Shown here: piece after piece, positions 1 through 11,476 of the stretch
Layout of the letters: every line of letters begins with the position of its first letter
How positions within the stretch are numbered: the first letter of the stretch is position 1
Assembly: GCA_030512335.1 (NCBI GenBank)
Contig: JAULSU010000002.1
Location: 6,200,001 to 6,264,000, forward strand
From: Immersiella caudata
Taxonomy: Eukaryota; Ascomycota; Sordariomycetes; Sordariales; Lasiosphaeriaceae
DNA length: 64,000 nt
Direction of reading: 5' to 3'
Notes under the pieces: model-generated
What the model was told of the DNA's origin: nothing
What the model saw: only the letters and a program-made list of their open reading frames with translations
Database searches by the model: none
Translations under genes and position numbers: made by a program

Positions 1-2042
1 CTCCGTACGGAGCAGAACGGTTGCGTAGATACAGATTGCATGACATGATATGAAAGCCAGAAGTTTCCGCTCTGGCAAGCCATATCATATAGTAGCCCTT
101 GTTTCTTCGGAGTGGGACAGGGTTCGATGCCCATGACCATGACGGCGCAACATAGACGGCTGGAAGCTGGCGTTTGACGGGAAGGCGAGGCCGCCAGAGG
201 AGTTGCAGAGGAAGACGCTTGCTGTCCCACAACCCTGCGAGATATAGCGAGCAAATACTGTATCCTTCACGAATCGCGAGTCGTTCCCCGGCGAGATAGG
301 GCCCTTTGTGATGAGCACGAGCCATGGTGGAAGAGAAGTCTGATGCAATACCGGATATGGCGACCAGTCCATCAGACACCACCGAAAGCTGCCGCTCGCG
401 ATATTCGCATATGATCTCGTCCCATGCATCGAGGTAGTGTAGGCCAAGCTCGCGTATCCTTGGTCCCTCGACAATCCCGCGCGGAAATACGGCGGTTCCC
501 CGGAAGACGGATAACCTTCCCGATATGAACTCCCTAAAGACCTTTCGCAGCCGGCTGATCTTTGCCTTGCCATAGTCGGCATGGAGGCAAGACCAGGAGA
601 TGCTGTCGTTGCCGAAGGAAACGAGTCTGGTAGACATCAAGCCTTCTTGGAGGGTCCACGCTCTCGTATCAATCACGTCGGTTTCAGAAAGGCTATGGAA
701 TGGAGAGAGCCGGACGCGACTCTCCGAGGCTTCGGTGGAGTCAGCAACAGGCAATTCGAAAAAACGAGAAGGCGTAAAGTCCGAGCGCTCTGCGCGTCCC
801 AAGAAGCCCTTGGTGCAGCTGTCTGCAGCAGCAGCACTGATCGTGATGAGAGCATCTCGGTAGTATGCGGACATGCTAGCCATCTCTAGATCAAGCTCCT
901 GAGGGTCGTCCTGAACTATACAAAGACTATCAACCCACAAGAGGTTGACACCAAGGTGGCGGGCAACCCGGATGGCGTCCTTGATTGTCTCTGGGAGCGA
1001 GCTTATAGAAATTCCCGACACATGTCGAGACATGGTTCGTCTGGTGCTATTTTGGATGCGTTAATGAATATGCGATGCCGATTTGGTCGACCTCAGGGCA
1101 CCTCGAACTTACGTCTTGACCGCTTTGGCTTGTCCCCAAACATAAGACAGCGCAATATACGGCTCAGATGCTGAATCCAGTTGCACTAGCCGAGCTTCAG
1201 TTTCGCTCCTATTCGAGTCGATGTTCAAGAATCTGAGTGGTTTGGCCCTTCTCGCGCGTAAGGCGCTGGTATCACACAGCTTGCTACTGCGATCATCAGC
1301 TGGATGAGGAGATGATGAGTTGCAGAGTTGATGATGTCGGCGGCAGTAATCGAGACGTCTGCGAATTTGGTCAAGGCTGCTGGTCGCCGACACATCACCA
1401 ATAATGCATCTGCCAATAGCCTGATGCGATGAAGGATTGGCTGAATGGGCTCAGTACGTTGCCCCTGGTAAGTCTCGGGGTTTCGTGCATGTCGAAATGT
1501 GCGTACTCACCAAAATGCGATGTTACATCAAAGCTGGCTGTAGGCCAAGAGTAATGCGTTGTCCATATCAGGACGGTAACAACATCAGAGTTCTCGGTGG
1601 CCAGGTGTTCAAATGTGCCTCCAGTCTCAAACTCGAACTGTATCTGCGTCTTGCGAAGCTGCTCAGGAGGTGTATCAGCCCTGGTGATTTGGTGCCATAT
1701 CCAGGCGAAAAAAGGACACAGTTGAGATGCGGCCTCCGACACCTCAGCCATGGAGTGATCCAATGTGTACCTCCATTTTTGTCGCTTCCCTGACCACTGA
1801 GCTGGTTGGTATCCCCTAGCGGATATCTGAATCTTCTCACAGTGTTGGCAGCGGTGCGATGGGTCGTCGAGAAACTGATTAGAGAGCCTGTTTGATTGTG
1901 ACATGGAAGAGCTTGGGTCACTCGATCCACTTGGCATCCCATCTTGGGATTTCCGGTTCGCCTGAACCGAGATCTTGGTCTCCTTCTGTACGTCGATGGC
2001 CATTTTGAAATCCTTGTCACCCGGGAGCTTCATGTTGAGCAT
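1..2042 (-). CDS. HET-domain protein, 3' end cut by window edge
   Basis: Predicted heterokaryon-incompatibility (HET) protein of the kind linked to non-self recognition between hyphae. Proposed exons are 1511-2042, 1113-1440 and 1-1001, with GT-AG introns of 70 and 111 nt that join in phase. Residues 65-68 form a CxxC pair (CQHCEK) followed by an LCPFFAW stretch, common ahead of HET domains. The HET signatures follow: YIALSYVWG near residue 275, LPETIKDAI, LWVDSLCIVQDD, then RAWTLQEGL and a C-terminal APSWSWAS. The frame is open to base 1, so about 620 residues are visible and the end is missing. The start at 2042 (MLNMKLPG) is a choice; an upstream in-frame ATG lies at 2186. The family is clear; its partner or allele specificity cannot be read here. 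Confidence 0.85.
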
Positions 2043-4279
2043 ATGGCGAGGTCCCTCTTGCGGTGTACCTAATTGTTGAAGCGTCGCGACTGTCGACTTT
2101 CGTTTCGCAGCCAAGATCGCATGCAGCCACTTGATAGTGAAAGGAACGTAAGTAACGAAGGCAAAAGATGTTTGCAGGTCATACAATTCTTGGGCGTTGG
2201 AGAGCAGGCTCCCTCACCTCTGAAGCACAGCCACCCTTGTGACCCCGCAGCATGGGGGTTTTCCCACGTGAGTGTGCCGGAAGCTGAGGAAGTGAAACGC
2301 GCCTTAGAGGCTGTGCAACGGCTTGCGAGATGGAATTGCCTAAACTGAAAGAATTGGGAAAAGCCCCGAAACGAACTGTAGCTTCACGTGCCACATTTCT
2401 GGATAAATAACTTTGAGACACTTGGATAAATGTTGATTTAGACAGATGTTGATTGGATCCCCACTGCGCACAACTCACGAAGTAAGTTTGCTTGCCCACT
2501 TACCAGCACCCTCCCCTTGGCTCCTTGCCTCAGCAAGTGCCAATCCACCATTGCCCACCTTCCATGTAAAATTTTTCCCCGCCCTCGCCCTCCTCCTGAT
2601 GTGGAATGAGCATTTCGGAGCTCGGTCTGATTTCCATCCCCTGAGCACTGCAACAACAACGCCACCTCTGTCAACGAGGCGAGTTTGCCAGCTCACTCCT
2701 GCGACACTAGAGAATATCCGCCACACCCTCTATCCTCCCCCACCGACAAGACCTCACAGCAATACGCTGCAATCGAAACTCATTGCACTTGCGACAAAGG
2801 CTCTCAATTGACGAAATAGTGATACAAACGCGCGAGCGAACATGAAGAACAAGCAGAAGTCCAGGAGTGGATGTCGAACAAGCAAGCAGCGACGGGCACG
2901 CGGCCCAGCCCCGTCGCGAGATGCCGCGAATAACTAACATCGTCGCCCTCACCCGGTCCCCAGTCGGAGGGCAGCCTCAAAGACGGAGGCACTCTGGTCC
3001 CAATCATCAAGCGAGACGAGAGCCCTGGAGAGCGGAGCCAGATGGAAGGCAGTAGTGATGAAAACATGAGTATGGATGTAGATAATCACGCCGGCCTCTT
3101 CCTGACCTTCTCTATCGCCGACCCTGACGGCAGTAACCGAGAGGACTTGAGGAGGACACCGTGGTGTCACGGTAGAGTCTTTGTCTGCATTCCATGTCGC
3201 TATCCTGTCCATTTACACTGAGCGGAATAGGAAACCGGTCCTACATGAGCCAGAAGGCAGACTTTAGGAGAGAAGATGAAGGCAAGAGCTACCAGCAAGT
3301 AATTACACCAAGGCACTCACGTTAAAGGGCTCTTACATAGTTACATTCGCCTTACATCTCTTTTTACTAAACAGCACACCAGGCTGTAGGTTCCCTCAGA
3401 TCATCACGGCATCTGTTATAACCTTCCATATAATGTCTTAGGGTGGCCTACGTGGCATGACAGAGAAGTGTGACCCTAAGCTGGCAGCTCACCACCTGTT
3501 GCGGCCTGCACCCAAGGGGGTTAAGATAGGTCGCCGGGTTGAGTCGCAACAAGGAGTCGGAGGTAACGCCGTGGGTCGGGACGGGAGGTCGTCAGAAACA
3601 CTGCACCCTGGATTTGGTGAAATTGATGGGGTTGCAATTGCTTGATTGTAATGCCTCTCGCTCCTGGCTTTCAGTTTGGATTTTTGATGTCGTTGGATTG
3701 GCATTTTGGATGCCTCTCAGGTGTCAGGGTACCGTCACGCTGCTTGCTGCCGAACTTGGCTCAGTGACCGACTGGAGCTAGACCACGTAGATAAAAATGG
3801 CAGACTCAAAAGCAGATGGCATCCCGAACCCCGTCGGACGATTTGGACGGCTTGCGAAGACCTTCCCAGCGCTTCCAGTGCCTATCGGTTGGATCTCGAC
3901 CAAAATAGCGTCGTCTTCGACTCTTTCTGGAAAGAACTCTTGACCGGGTCGAAAACGCCTGCAAGCGGAAAGTATCCGCGGTGTCCGTATTGACGGTTCA
4001 TTTTCATCTACCGAAAGATAATTGAACCTACCCCAACTTCGACCCAATGCATCGATCAAGGTGATTTTGATGAAGGGAATCTGTGGTTGTTTTGGAAATG
4101 AGAGAATCACGGGGTTTTTCTTCTTTTGGTTGTAGGCCCATCAGCTCGCACCGGCCCGCGTCCAATCAACCGTGAGCGGTGGTTCCTTCTTTGCTCAACC
4201 CCGCATTCAGGCAGAAAAACCAACTTCCGGCAACTCTCTTAGGAACCGCGCCCAACAGCCTTCTCAGCGACCCGTCAAG
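2043..4279. other. intergenic region with one possible relic
   Basis: Between the divergent HET and NACHT genes I see no complete gene. Pyrimidine-rich sequence at about 2500-2800 would fit promoter or UTR. One coding-like relic is listed separately at 2831-3220. The rest holds only short frames without recognisable motifs. Confidence 0.5.
2831..3220 (+). pseudogene. possible gene relic with one in-frame TAA
   Basis: A single frame runs from about 2831 to a stop near 3220 and is broken only by TAA at 2931-2933. After the stop it reads LTSSPSPGPQSEGSLKDGG, then an acidic stretch rich in D, E and S, then AGLFLTFSIADPDGSNRED. The composition looks like protein rather than random sequence, but I recognise no family. 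It could instead be an exon pair, because CTAAC and CCCCAG around 2933-2962 resemble an intron 3' end. Confidence 0.25.
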
Positions 4280-7200
4280 ATGGATCCGGTTTCAGCTCTC
4301 TCCCTCGCTGTCAATGTCATCACCGTGGTCGACACAGCCGTCAAGGCCGGAAAGGCGATTTACGACCTGTACGAGTCGACTTCAGGCTTCAGCAAGCAGA
4401 CGCAACACCTGATCGATGCCATTGCGGGGCTCGACAACGCGCTTGCCACCCTAGACGATGCCCAGACAAAAATCTCACTCCCGACCAGCCCGGCTACCGA
4501 CCGCAGCACGTCGGTTGCGGTGGAGAAGTGCCGCCAGACGATGCGCGAGATCAATGCTATCCTGGACCGGTGTCGGGTCAGCAAACGGCGCTCGGTGGTA
4601 CAAGCTACAAGAGGCTGGTTTCGGTCGAACCTCAAGTACGGGGCTAGACTCGCCGAGCTGCTCGCCGAGCTTGAGTCGGCGGAGCGCCAGCTAAGGGTGT
4701 CCCTCGAGATCGCGGCCCGGTGGGTATGACCGTGCTGTTTCGTCCGGCATAAGTGCTAACCTAGCTTCTCTCTAGAGTCGAGGTCGGACGGGTACGGAAG
4801 CTTATGGATAGCACTGATCGGAAGCAAGCCGAACTGGACACCAGGTTGCAAGCGATAAGTGACAGCATCGCCGGCATCGACGACAACACCAGACTCTTGC
4901 GAGCTCTCAAGGACTCAGTTATCCTGACAGAAGCTTCCATGAATCTGCTGAATCATTCTGCCGTCCTTCACGCCCTGCGCCCGCAGACCGCGGACAAGCG
5001 CTTCGACGAGATCAGGGATCCGGCCGCCGGTAGCTTTGCCTGGCTCCTTCGCGACCATGCAACCGAAGAAAAATTCGAGAGCGACCGCTCTGGGACCCAC
5101 CAGGACGATGAGGTTGACGACGATATCGACACCGGAGACGCCGAATCTGAAGAGGACCCGAAGAGACAAGCGGCCTCTCATGGGTTGAGAACCTGGCTGA
5201 AAGAGGGCTCCTCCGTCTTTCATTTCGTGGGGAAGCCGGGAAGCGGCAAGTCTACCCTCATGAAGTACTTGGCAACCCACAACACGACGCGCAACCTCCT
5301 GCAGGAATGGGCCGAGGCGGACAACAAGCAACTCATCTTCTCGGCATTCTTCTTTTGGAAGCCCGGCACCGATGAGCAAAAAACTATGCGAGGGCTGCGA
5401 AGAGGCATCTTGCACGGTGTCCTCAGCAGAGACCCTGACGTGACGAAAATGCTTTTCCCCGAGTACTGGTCGCCGAAAGCCCACTTTGGTCCGGGTTTCC
5501 CGGCCCAGATGTCCGCCTTCAGCATCTCGGACGGCCAGGTCAAGGCCGCGTTCGATCAGATGCTTGCCTGTCAAGGACAATTTGCCAACTATAAGGTCTG
5601 CCTGTTCATTGACGGCCTAGATGAATTCGAGGAGCCGGACGAGTCCCACTGGCGCTTTTCACAGAGGCTGTACAAATGGACGGCCGATTGCACCAACGTC
5701 AAGCTCTGCACCTCGAGCCGCGACTACCCATCTATCCTGCAGTCATTCCCCTCCGCTCAGCAGTTGACCCTGCACAACCTTACCAGACCAGATATCGAGG
5801 CTGTTGTGCTTCAGAGGCTGCGGCCAAATCAGCATTTCCAAGCCTTGATGAAATCGGAACCCCCCGCCTCGAGACGCAGTAGTTTCACCTGGCTCGTCAC
5901 CGAGAACGCGGAAGGTGTTTTTCTCTGGGCCGTTCTTGTGTTAAAATGGGTTGAAGAAGAACTGGCAGCCGGGGTATCGTCATGGCAGCCGCTTGTATCG
6001 CTTGTCAACACGATGCCCCCAGAGCTCGACGGCTTCATTTCCAAGATCCTGGAGAGCATCCCTCGGGCCCACGTTCGAGAAACTTGGTTTGTTTTTGCCA
6101 TGATGTTGAGGGCCCACGGGTATTTCATAGCCAAACACCAGCCTCGATACATGCCATGGTCCTCGGCCGTTCCGGAGGTATACACAATGGGCCTCTCGTT
6201 CATTCTCGACACCTTTGCACGCCATGGTTACCACAGTCGGGAGCCAGGGCTCTTCTTCCTGGTGCCACCCACTATCAGTGGAGATGAGAGGAGGCGGCGG
6301 GAATCAGAGACTTCCCCGAAGTTGCGAAGTTGGTGCAGAGGTCTTGCCGAGATCGCCCAGACTGGCTCCAACCCCAACGTGGTCTTCACACACCGCTCGG
6401 TTCCCGAGTTTCTCTCAAGTATATTGCAAGAGTCTGCATCAAAGCACGGACTTGACGACGACTGGGTTATGGACGGATTTTTAACCGTCATCCTAGCTGA
6501 GCACAACCAAGAGCCAGGCGTTCCAGTACGACTCATTGATGAAACTTTGTACGATCCCACGGCGCACCTCTTCCAAGTCACGCGGCTCGCGAGACCGGAG
6601 ACACCTGAGTCAAAACGCCGGTTCTTTGCTAAGCTGGATCACATCGACAATTCTACGCAGAGGTGGCGGGGCAACAGTTTAACCCCGGCTGAATATCTTG
6701 ACATGCATTTCAATGAGACTGTTGATTATGTTAAACTATCTCGTAAGCTGCCATCTCGCTTACTAAGATACAGAAGTGCTGCACCTCTATGGTTGAAGGT
6801 CATTGCGGAGTCGGAGGGCTTGGGGTTGACAGATTATATCGTGTGGAAACTGAAGGAGAGCCGGGTGCTGAACGACTCGCTGGGGCAGCTGTTCGTGCTG
6901 ACCATCATTGGCCAGGCCGCGGCCCCACGCATCAAATGGCCGGGCGGGGATTGGGGCTCAGTCCTCAGGATAGTGCTAGATAGCGGTATCTCGCCAAACG
7001 CCCAACCCTCGCAGATCATCAGCCAGTACCCGGCAGTGGGCGGTTTCTACACGGAGAAGACCGGAAAACGCGGCTCGGCCTGGCGCGAGTCACTGGTCGT
7101 ATACATTTACGAGATGATTGGGAGGCGCAAGGGCTGCGTCTCCGAGGCCACATGGAATGAACTGGGCGTTTGGCTCGAGCATGGGGCCCAAGTACCGGTT

Positions 7201-7686
7201 GAGGTGATGCTGATTCCGCAAAATCCAGGTGATTCTGTGCGCGGGCATTTTCTGGTGGGATACAAGTTCCAGTCGGAGAAGATGGAAACCCTGCGTTACA
7301 GAATGATTCTTAGGAGCAAGTTGAACTTTAGTGGAGACTGTTTCTGGACGCTAAAGAGCACCACGCTCGGCAGCATGATCAGGTGGCATAAGCCCAAGAG
7401 CATGGCTGCTCTCCTAGAGAAGGTAGACGCAGGCATTGCCTTGGCCGACGACCAGCAGGAATGGGAGCAACTGCGTGTTGACGAGGGCTGCTTCGTGGCT
7501 GGGCGAATCCTTCAGCAGCGTTTCCCGGATGCATATGCTCTCCGGAAAAGAATCTTTGACGATAAAACCGTCATGCAAACCAGAGTTTCATGGAGCTGGA
7601 ATACCGATATTCGCCATTGGGTTCCTGATTTGGAAGAATATGCGTCGTTACAGGCTGCTTCTGGTTGGCGGGCCATGACAGGCTGA
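4280..7686 (+). CDS. NACHT-domain STAND (NLR-like) protein
   Basis: Signal-transducing NTPase of the fungal NLR-like class, thought to act as a cytosolic switch in non-self recognition or programmed cell death. Exons 4280-4719 and 4776-7686 are joined over a 56-nt intron with branch point GCTAAC and give 1116 aa. Residues 1 to about 125 (MDPVSALSLAVNVITVVDTA) resemble the helical fungal N-terminal domain of STAND proteins. A linker with an acidic stretch (about 230-260) leads to Walker A GKPGSGKST at 299-307 and Walker B CLFIDGLDEF near 421-430. The C-terminal half (600-1116) shows no ankyrin, WD40 or TPR pattern by eye, so its sensor region is unassigned. The start was chosen because MDPVSALS is the usual beginning of this N-terminal domain; an upstream in-frame ATG at 4172 lacks similarity. 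Confidence 0.88.
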
Positions 7687-8361
7687 AGAGGCTTGGATTT
7701 CTGATTGATGGAAGCTGCCTGTGATGACGCCTGAGCACCGCTTGACGAATTCTCTCTGGCATCATGTCGGAGATATTTCTGCGGTTATAATTTACCCCTG
7801 CCATCCGGTGCAACCAGCTTTGCGAGTGTCCCCCACACAATGACAGTCCTTTCCCCCCTTGCAGGATGCCTGTGGGTGCGACCTTCATCATCCGCAAAAC
7901 CACTGCCAGCTTGAAGGCATCGGTTGGGAGGAAGGCGCCTACTGGCTGCCAAAGAATATCATCAAGGTGCAAGACTTGGTACCGGTAGCGGAGTTCACTG
8001 TTTTGGCGAGAGCTGTGGAATCGGACGAGGAAGGCCGCAAGACCCAGGTGTTGTTAGTGAAGGGTTAGAACATTGAGACAACGGCTTGGTCCGCTGAGGA
8101 TGTCTTATCAAAGTCTCGAAGAGAGCTATAGGGCTCCTTCCAGGCACCGAATCCGCCGCAACCCAACACTAGACCGACCACCAAGAAGAGATCCGAATCC
8201 AATGGTACCATTTGACTATGAATATGGACCAGCACCTGTCGATTATGCCTTCATATAGGCAGCCTGTGGAGGTTAACATCTGCTGAAACACTCCCTCAGA
8301 GGTAACCAAAACAGCTTCTCGTAGTAGTGATTACAAGGTACTTGAGAAGGCGTAGACACAG
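7687..8361 (+). other. downstream region with possible orphan exon 7865-8070
   Basis: After the NACHT stop, a pyrimidine tract ending CCCCTTGCAG at 7855-7864 looks like a 3' splice site. The frame that follows reads DACGCDLHHP, then EGIGWEEGAYWLPKNIIK and AEFTVLARAVESDEEG, and stops at about 8070. A second short frame at 8100-8258 is rich in R, P and Y. Neither could be joined to the NACHT gene in phase with confidence. They may be the 3' end of a lost or unrecognised gene. Confidence 0.25.
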
Positions 8362-8704
8362 CTAATACGTGTAGAGATCGGTGGCGGCCTCGTTGCGCTC
8401 GGCGAGCACCAGCTGGCGTATGTCGAGGGGGTGGGATGATGCTTCGAAAATGCCGAGAGGTTCTTCGAAGCGCAAGGAGATCCCAGGGTTCAAGTTCAGC
8501 AACGGTGGCATTCTGGATCTCTCCTGGAAGCCGGAAGAAGAGGTGGGGGCTGGCGCCGACGTCCACGGCTGTTGGGATTTCGTCAGCCTGGATCTGTGTT
8601 TGTCGAAGCTCTCCACTGTTTGCTTCAGTCAAAGAGAGAGTAGAGAGAAACCCTCTGGTGGGGGGCTTATCCGAAGGGAAGCCCTGTGTAACGGCCACCC
8701 CCAC
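8362..8704 (-). pseudogene. F-box gene copy A, frameshifted
   Basis: Degenerate tandem copy of the F-box gene at 9038-9385. It shares the F-box core: FFRLPGEIQNATVAELEPW here against LIRLPGELQKAIIAEVELW there, and both continue to (H/Y)FRSIIPP. Just after IIPP this copy has one extra C in a C-run (plus strand near 8427-8432), which shifts the frame. In the other frame the match resumes as LDIRQLVLAERNE, compared with SKRQLALAEAYKR, and soon stops at 8362-8364. The initiating Met of copy B is Val here. F-box proteins normally bridge substrates to an SCF ubiquitin ligase; this copy is probably inactive unless the extra C is a sequencing error. Confidence 0.55.
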
Positions 8705-8884
8705 TAATCGAAATTAGGACACTATAGTGACTGAGGCTTGTTTCACACATTTTTCTTTTTGATGTTGTGGAACCTGAAACTGCCCGCGTTTGCACACAAT
8801 CGCCACATTCTTGATGTTCCGACACGTGGGAAGTGACGTCCGCGCTACGTCTGCCACAAGGCCACCCCTTAAAGTTCCCCTGTC

Positions 8885-8975
8885 ACATCAAATCCTCCGC
8901 TCAAGAACCAACAAGATGTGCATTTGCGCAGGCTCCTTCCAGATTTCACCCCCTGGCGCCAACATCCTCGACAGG
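8885..8975 (-). pseudogene. relic of AA9 LPMO 3' exon
   Basis: The sequence around 8885-8975 aligns base by base with the last exon of the intact LPMO at 9563-9670. On the minus strand GCGCCAGGGGGTGAAATCTGG matches GCGCCGGGTGGCGAGGTCTGG. In translation the relic reads APGGEIWKEPAQ against APGGEVWREAAP. It lies between the two F-box copies, exactly where a duplicated F-box plus LPMO-3'-end unit would place it. Only this end of the gene is present, and the frame runs past the LPMO stop position. Confidence 0.55.
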
Positions 8976-9037
8976 AGCGTCTCGCAAGTTCTCATTATGA
9001 TCTCGATACCGTCACAACCGTCTGTGCTCGCCCCTAC

Positions 9038-9385
9038 CTAGTAACGCAGGCCAGCTACAGCGCAGGTAGAAAGATTCCCGACCTCAGGACACGATCTTGC
9101 CAACTTTGCCAATCTTTCTCTCATCTTGAGCGCCATGAAGTAGTCCCTCGAGCAAAAGACGCCCTCCTTGCGGGCCACTTCAAGCGCGAGTCGGAGTTCG
9201 TTAAAGCGCTTATAGGCCTCGGCGAGGGCGAGTTGGCGTTTACTTAGCGGTGGAATGATGCTGCGAAAATATCGACATGTATTTCGAAGCGGGAGACGAT
9301 CCCAAAGCTCAACCTCGGCAATGATGGCTTTCTGGAGCTCACCTGGAAGCCTGATAAGTGGGCAGAAGACTGCAGCAGGATCCAT
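9038..9385 (-). CDS. small F-box-domain protein, copy B
   Basis: A 115-residue protein starting MDPAAVFCPLIRLPGEL. The N-terminal 45 residues fit an F-box: LIRLPGELQKAI, then LRNTCRYFRSIIPP. An Arg/Lys/Leu-rich helical tail follows (ALAEAYKRFNEL). F-box proteins bind Skp1 and bring substrates to SCF ubiquitin ligases. This one is very short and lacks a visible substrate-binding repeat domain, so it may itself be a truncated family member. No intron is needed. It is the downstream partner of the frameshifted copy A and sits on the same strand as the LPMO gene that follows it on the map. Confidence 0.5.
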   Translation of the reverse strand: MDPAAVFCPLIRLPGELQKAIIAEVELWDRLPLRNTCRYFRSIIPPLSKRQLALAEAYKRFNELRLALEVARKEGVFCSRDYFMALKMRERLAKLARSCPEVGNLSTCAVAGLRY

Positions 9386-9562
9386 GGCTGTTGGAACTTT
9401 GGAGCGTTCTAAGATCTGTAGCAGGGGGGAACCTGTAAAGCGGAAGCAGGGAGAAGAGAGCTTGTTTTATTTAGCTCTGGCGTAAAGGTCCAAATTGTGA
9501 CGCTGAAAAAAAAGCGAGTGCCTCCCCTCAAGGTTTCCCCCCCAAAGTTAAATCACCTCCCT

Positions 9563-10516
9563 TTAAGGACCAGCACGATTCGCATTCGGCGCCGCCTCCC
9601 TCCAGACCTCGCCACCCGGCGCAACATATTTGATCTGCCCTTGTTGAACCTTCCAAAGTGGCGTCAGAATCTGTAAATATACTAGTCAGCCTCATCTATT
9701 TCATCTTCCAGGGCCTTTCCCACTCACCCCCTGAGCATCACCAGGGTCATACGCCCCCGGCAACGCAACCCCCTCGGGTAACTTCACCGTTCCCCCCTGC
9801 GTAACCCTAATCTGCGTGCAACTCGGGTAAAACTGCGCACCCATTCTATTATCGGCGACATGCAGTCCCAAAATCTCATGTCGGAGGAGATACTCGCCAG
9901 GCGTGAGCTTCGGCGGGATGGTAACAGCCCACTTGGCGCCCTGCACGCGAAGGAGGTCGGATGCCCAGGGGGGGTTGGCTGAGGGGTTGTAGGAGAGTTG
10001 TTCGATTTTGACCCAGACTTTGCCAGTGTCGCCTTTAAAGGATTTGCAGTCGTCGTCGGGGCAGTGGGCGAGGTAGGTCATTACGGGGCCGCTGTGGGAG
10101 CTGCCCCATTGGTCCCAGATCATGGTGCTGGAGAGAGTTAGTTCAGCGTCAAGCTGTTACGCAGGGGAGAACGGTGGATTGGGGGTAGGTCGTACACTTT
10201 GTCGCCTGCTTTGAGCTCGATGATTCCCTCAGCGGGAATGTTGCCGCCTACGCCGCATCTACAACCCTGGTCAGTGAAGCCGACACATCTCGTACAGACA
10301 AACTTGCGTGATGTCCTTGGATGTAAAGTCGGGAACGGGACCGTTGTTGTTTAGCTTCCGGGCATATCGTACAGGAGGAGGGTTGACAAAATTGTCCTGT
10401 CCAACCTGCCAGGCCGGGTAGGTCTTGCCATTGACTTGAATGTTCTTGAGGAAGCCATGGGCATCGGCGAGGCCAACGACTCCAAGAAGGAGAAGAAGGT
10501 CGACAAGTTTCGTCAT
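9563..10516 (-). CDS. AA9 lytic polysaccharide monooxygenase (GH61), secreted
   Basis: Copper enzyme that oxidatively cleaves cellulose or related beta-glucans outside the cell. Proposed exons: 10296-10516, 10196-10258, 9728-10127 and 9563-9670; 263 aa. The signal peptide MTKLVDLLLLLGVVGLADA leaves His20 as residue 1 of the mature enzyme (HGFLKNIQVNG), as the histidine brace requires. The second copper His is in SSHSGPVMTYLAHC and the axial Tyr in AQFYPSC. The C-terminus is APGGEVWREAAP. Introns 2 (68 nt) and 3 (57 nt) are clean. Intron 1 must be the unusually short 37-nt 10259-10295 to keep frame; the more typical 45-nt choice with donor GTTTGT is out of phase. No CBM is present. A TATA-like TATAAA lies about 85 nt upstream. 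Confidence 0.9.
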
Positions 10517-10600
10517 TTTCCAAAATTGAAGCTTGCAATGCTTAGCCGGATGGGCTCTGCTACGAGGTCGAGACGTGAAGCTCGCACGTTTAGTCTACTG

Positions 10601-10606
10601 TTTATA
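10601..10606 (-). promoter_or_regulatory. TATA-like box of the LPMO gene
   Basis: On the minus strand the bases read TATAAA inside CTAGTATAAACAG, 85-90 nt upstream of the LPMO start at 10516. The spacing fits a TATA box with a short 5' UTR. Identified by sequence and position only. Confidence 0.4.
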
Positions 10607-10990
10607 CTAGGCAAGGCCATTCAAACATTTCTGGGAACCAATCAGGTCCTGGCTCCCAAGGACCGGCAGTTTGTCGTCAAGTCCCGTCTTGGGTCGGGAC
10701 AATATCCTCACCGGCTGTCATTGGTCCAAAATCTCCGTGCGGAACCCCAGAATCCGCCCTCGCTTCCCGCATTTTAATAAGCAGTGCCTATTACGGATGC
10801 TAAACGAATCATGTGCTTCGGCGAAGACAATCGGTGGCGGTGAAATTTTGCGTCCAGTGAGGTTGCTGATCACTGTCCTGCCAGGGCGCCCGAGGACAGG
10901 AACCAGTCGGCATCAAAAGGCGGAGAGCTCGACAAAAATGGGCAAAAGGACAAAAGCAGTGTTTGTGTGTTGAGGCCAAAAACGAAGAGT

Positions 10991-11061
10991 TGCGCCAGCC
11001 GCGAATCGAACGCGGGGCCCATCGATGGCAACGATGGATTTTACCACTAAACCACTGGCGC
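10991..11061 (-). tRNA. tRNA-Gly (anticodon GCC)
   Basis: The minus strand folds as a complete 71-nt cloverleaf with no intron. Acceptor stem GCGCCAG pairs with CTGGCGC, with discriminator A at 10991. The anticodon stem CCATCG/CGATGG encloses loop TTGCCAT, giving anticodon GCC. The T arm is CGCG-TTCGATT-CGCG. It is divergent from the GH128 gene to the right, and the LPMO promoter lies to the left. Confidence 0.95.
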
Positions 11062-11476
11062 TTTATCTGATTGGTTGAGAGCTGGAGTTGGAAATGGTGC
11101 TCATGTCGTTGCAGAGTCGAGGACACGATTTGGGACCCACTAGGAAGCTGTTGCCTCTCCTATTTTTATCTCCTGTGCTTGCATCGGTCGAACATAGTCG
11201 TCCCCCGTTACTCCGGTCCGAGTTTCGGCAGCCAGCCAGAGGCGCAGAGGCGCAGAGGCCCGGATCGGATCCACGAATCGGCACCCGGCACGCTAGCCCC
11301 ACTTTGCTAGACCCGCAGTGCCGACGTCATCCCCGCTCCGCCATATTTCCGTTCTTCGCCCGACCCGACCGCCCCTGACCATCTCCCGAATATCAACATC
11401 TAATTCCGAGTCCAAACCCGGAACTCAACATCGGACTACTCACCACCACCTCGGATAGCTGTAAAGACCGCTACAA
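11062..11476. other. intergenic, 5' region of GH128 gene
   Basis: Between the tRNA and GH128 gene. The last 120 bases are C-rich with few purines, typical of fungal promoters and 5' UTRs. I see no gene. Confidence 0.5.

Noticed and set aside
2842..2940. possible Zn2Cys6 transcription-factor start (SRSGCRTSKQRR)
   Set aside because: Only one of the required six cysteines is present and the frame stops soon after; a different frame in the same bases looks more protein-like.
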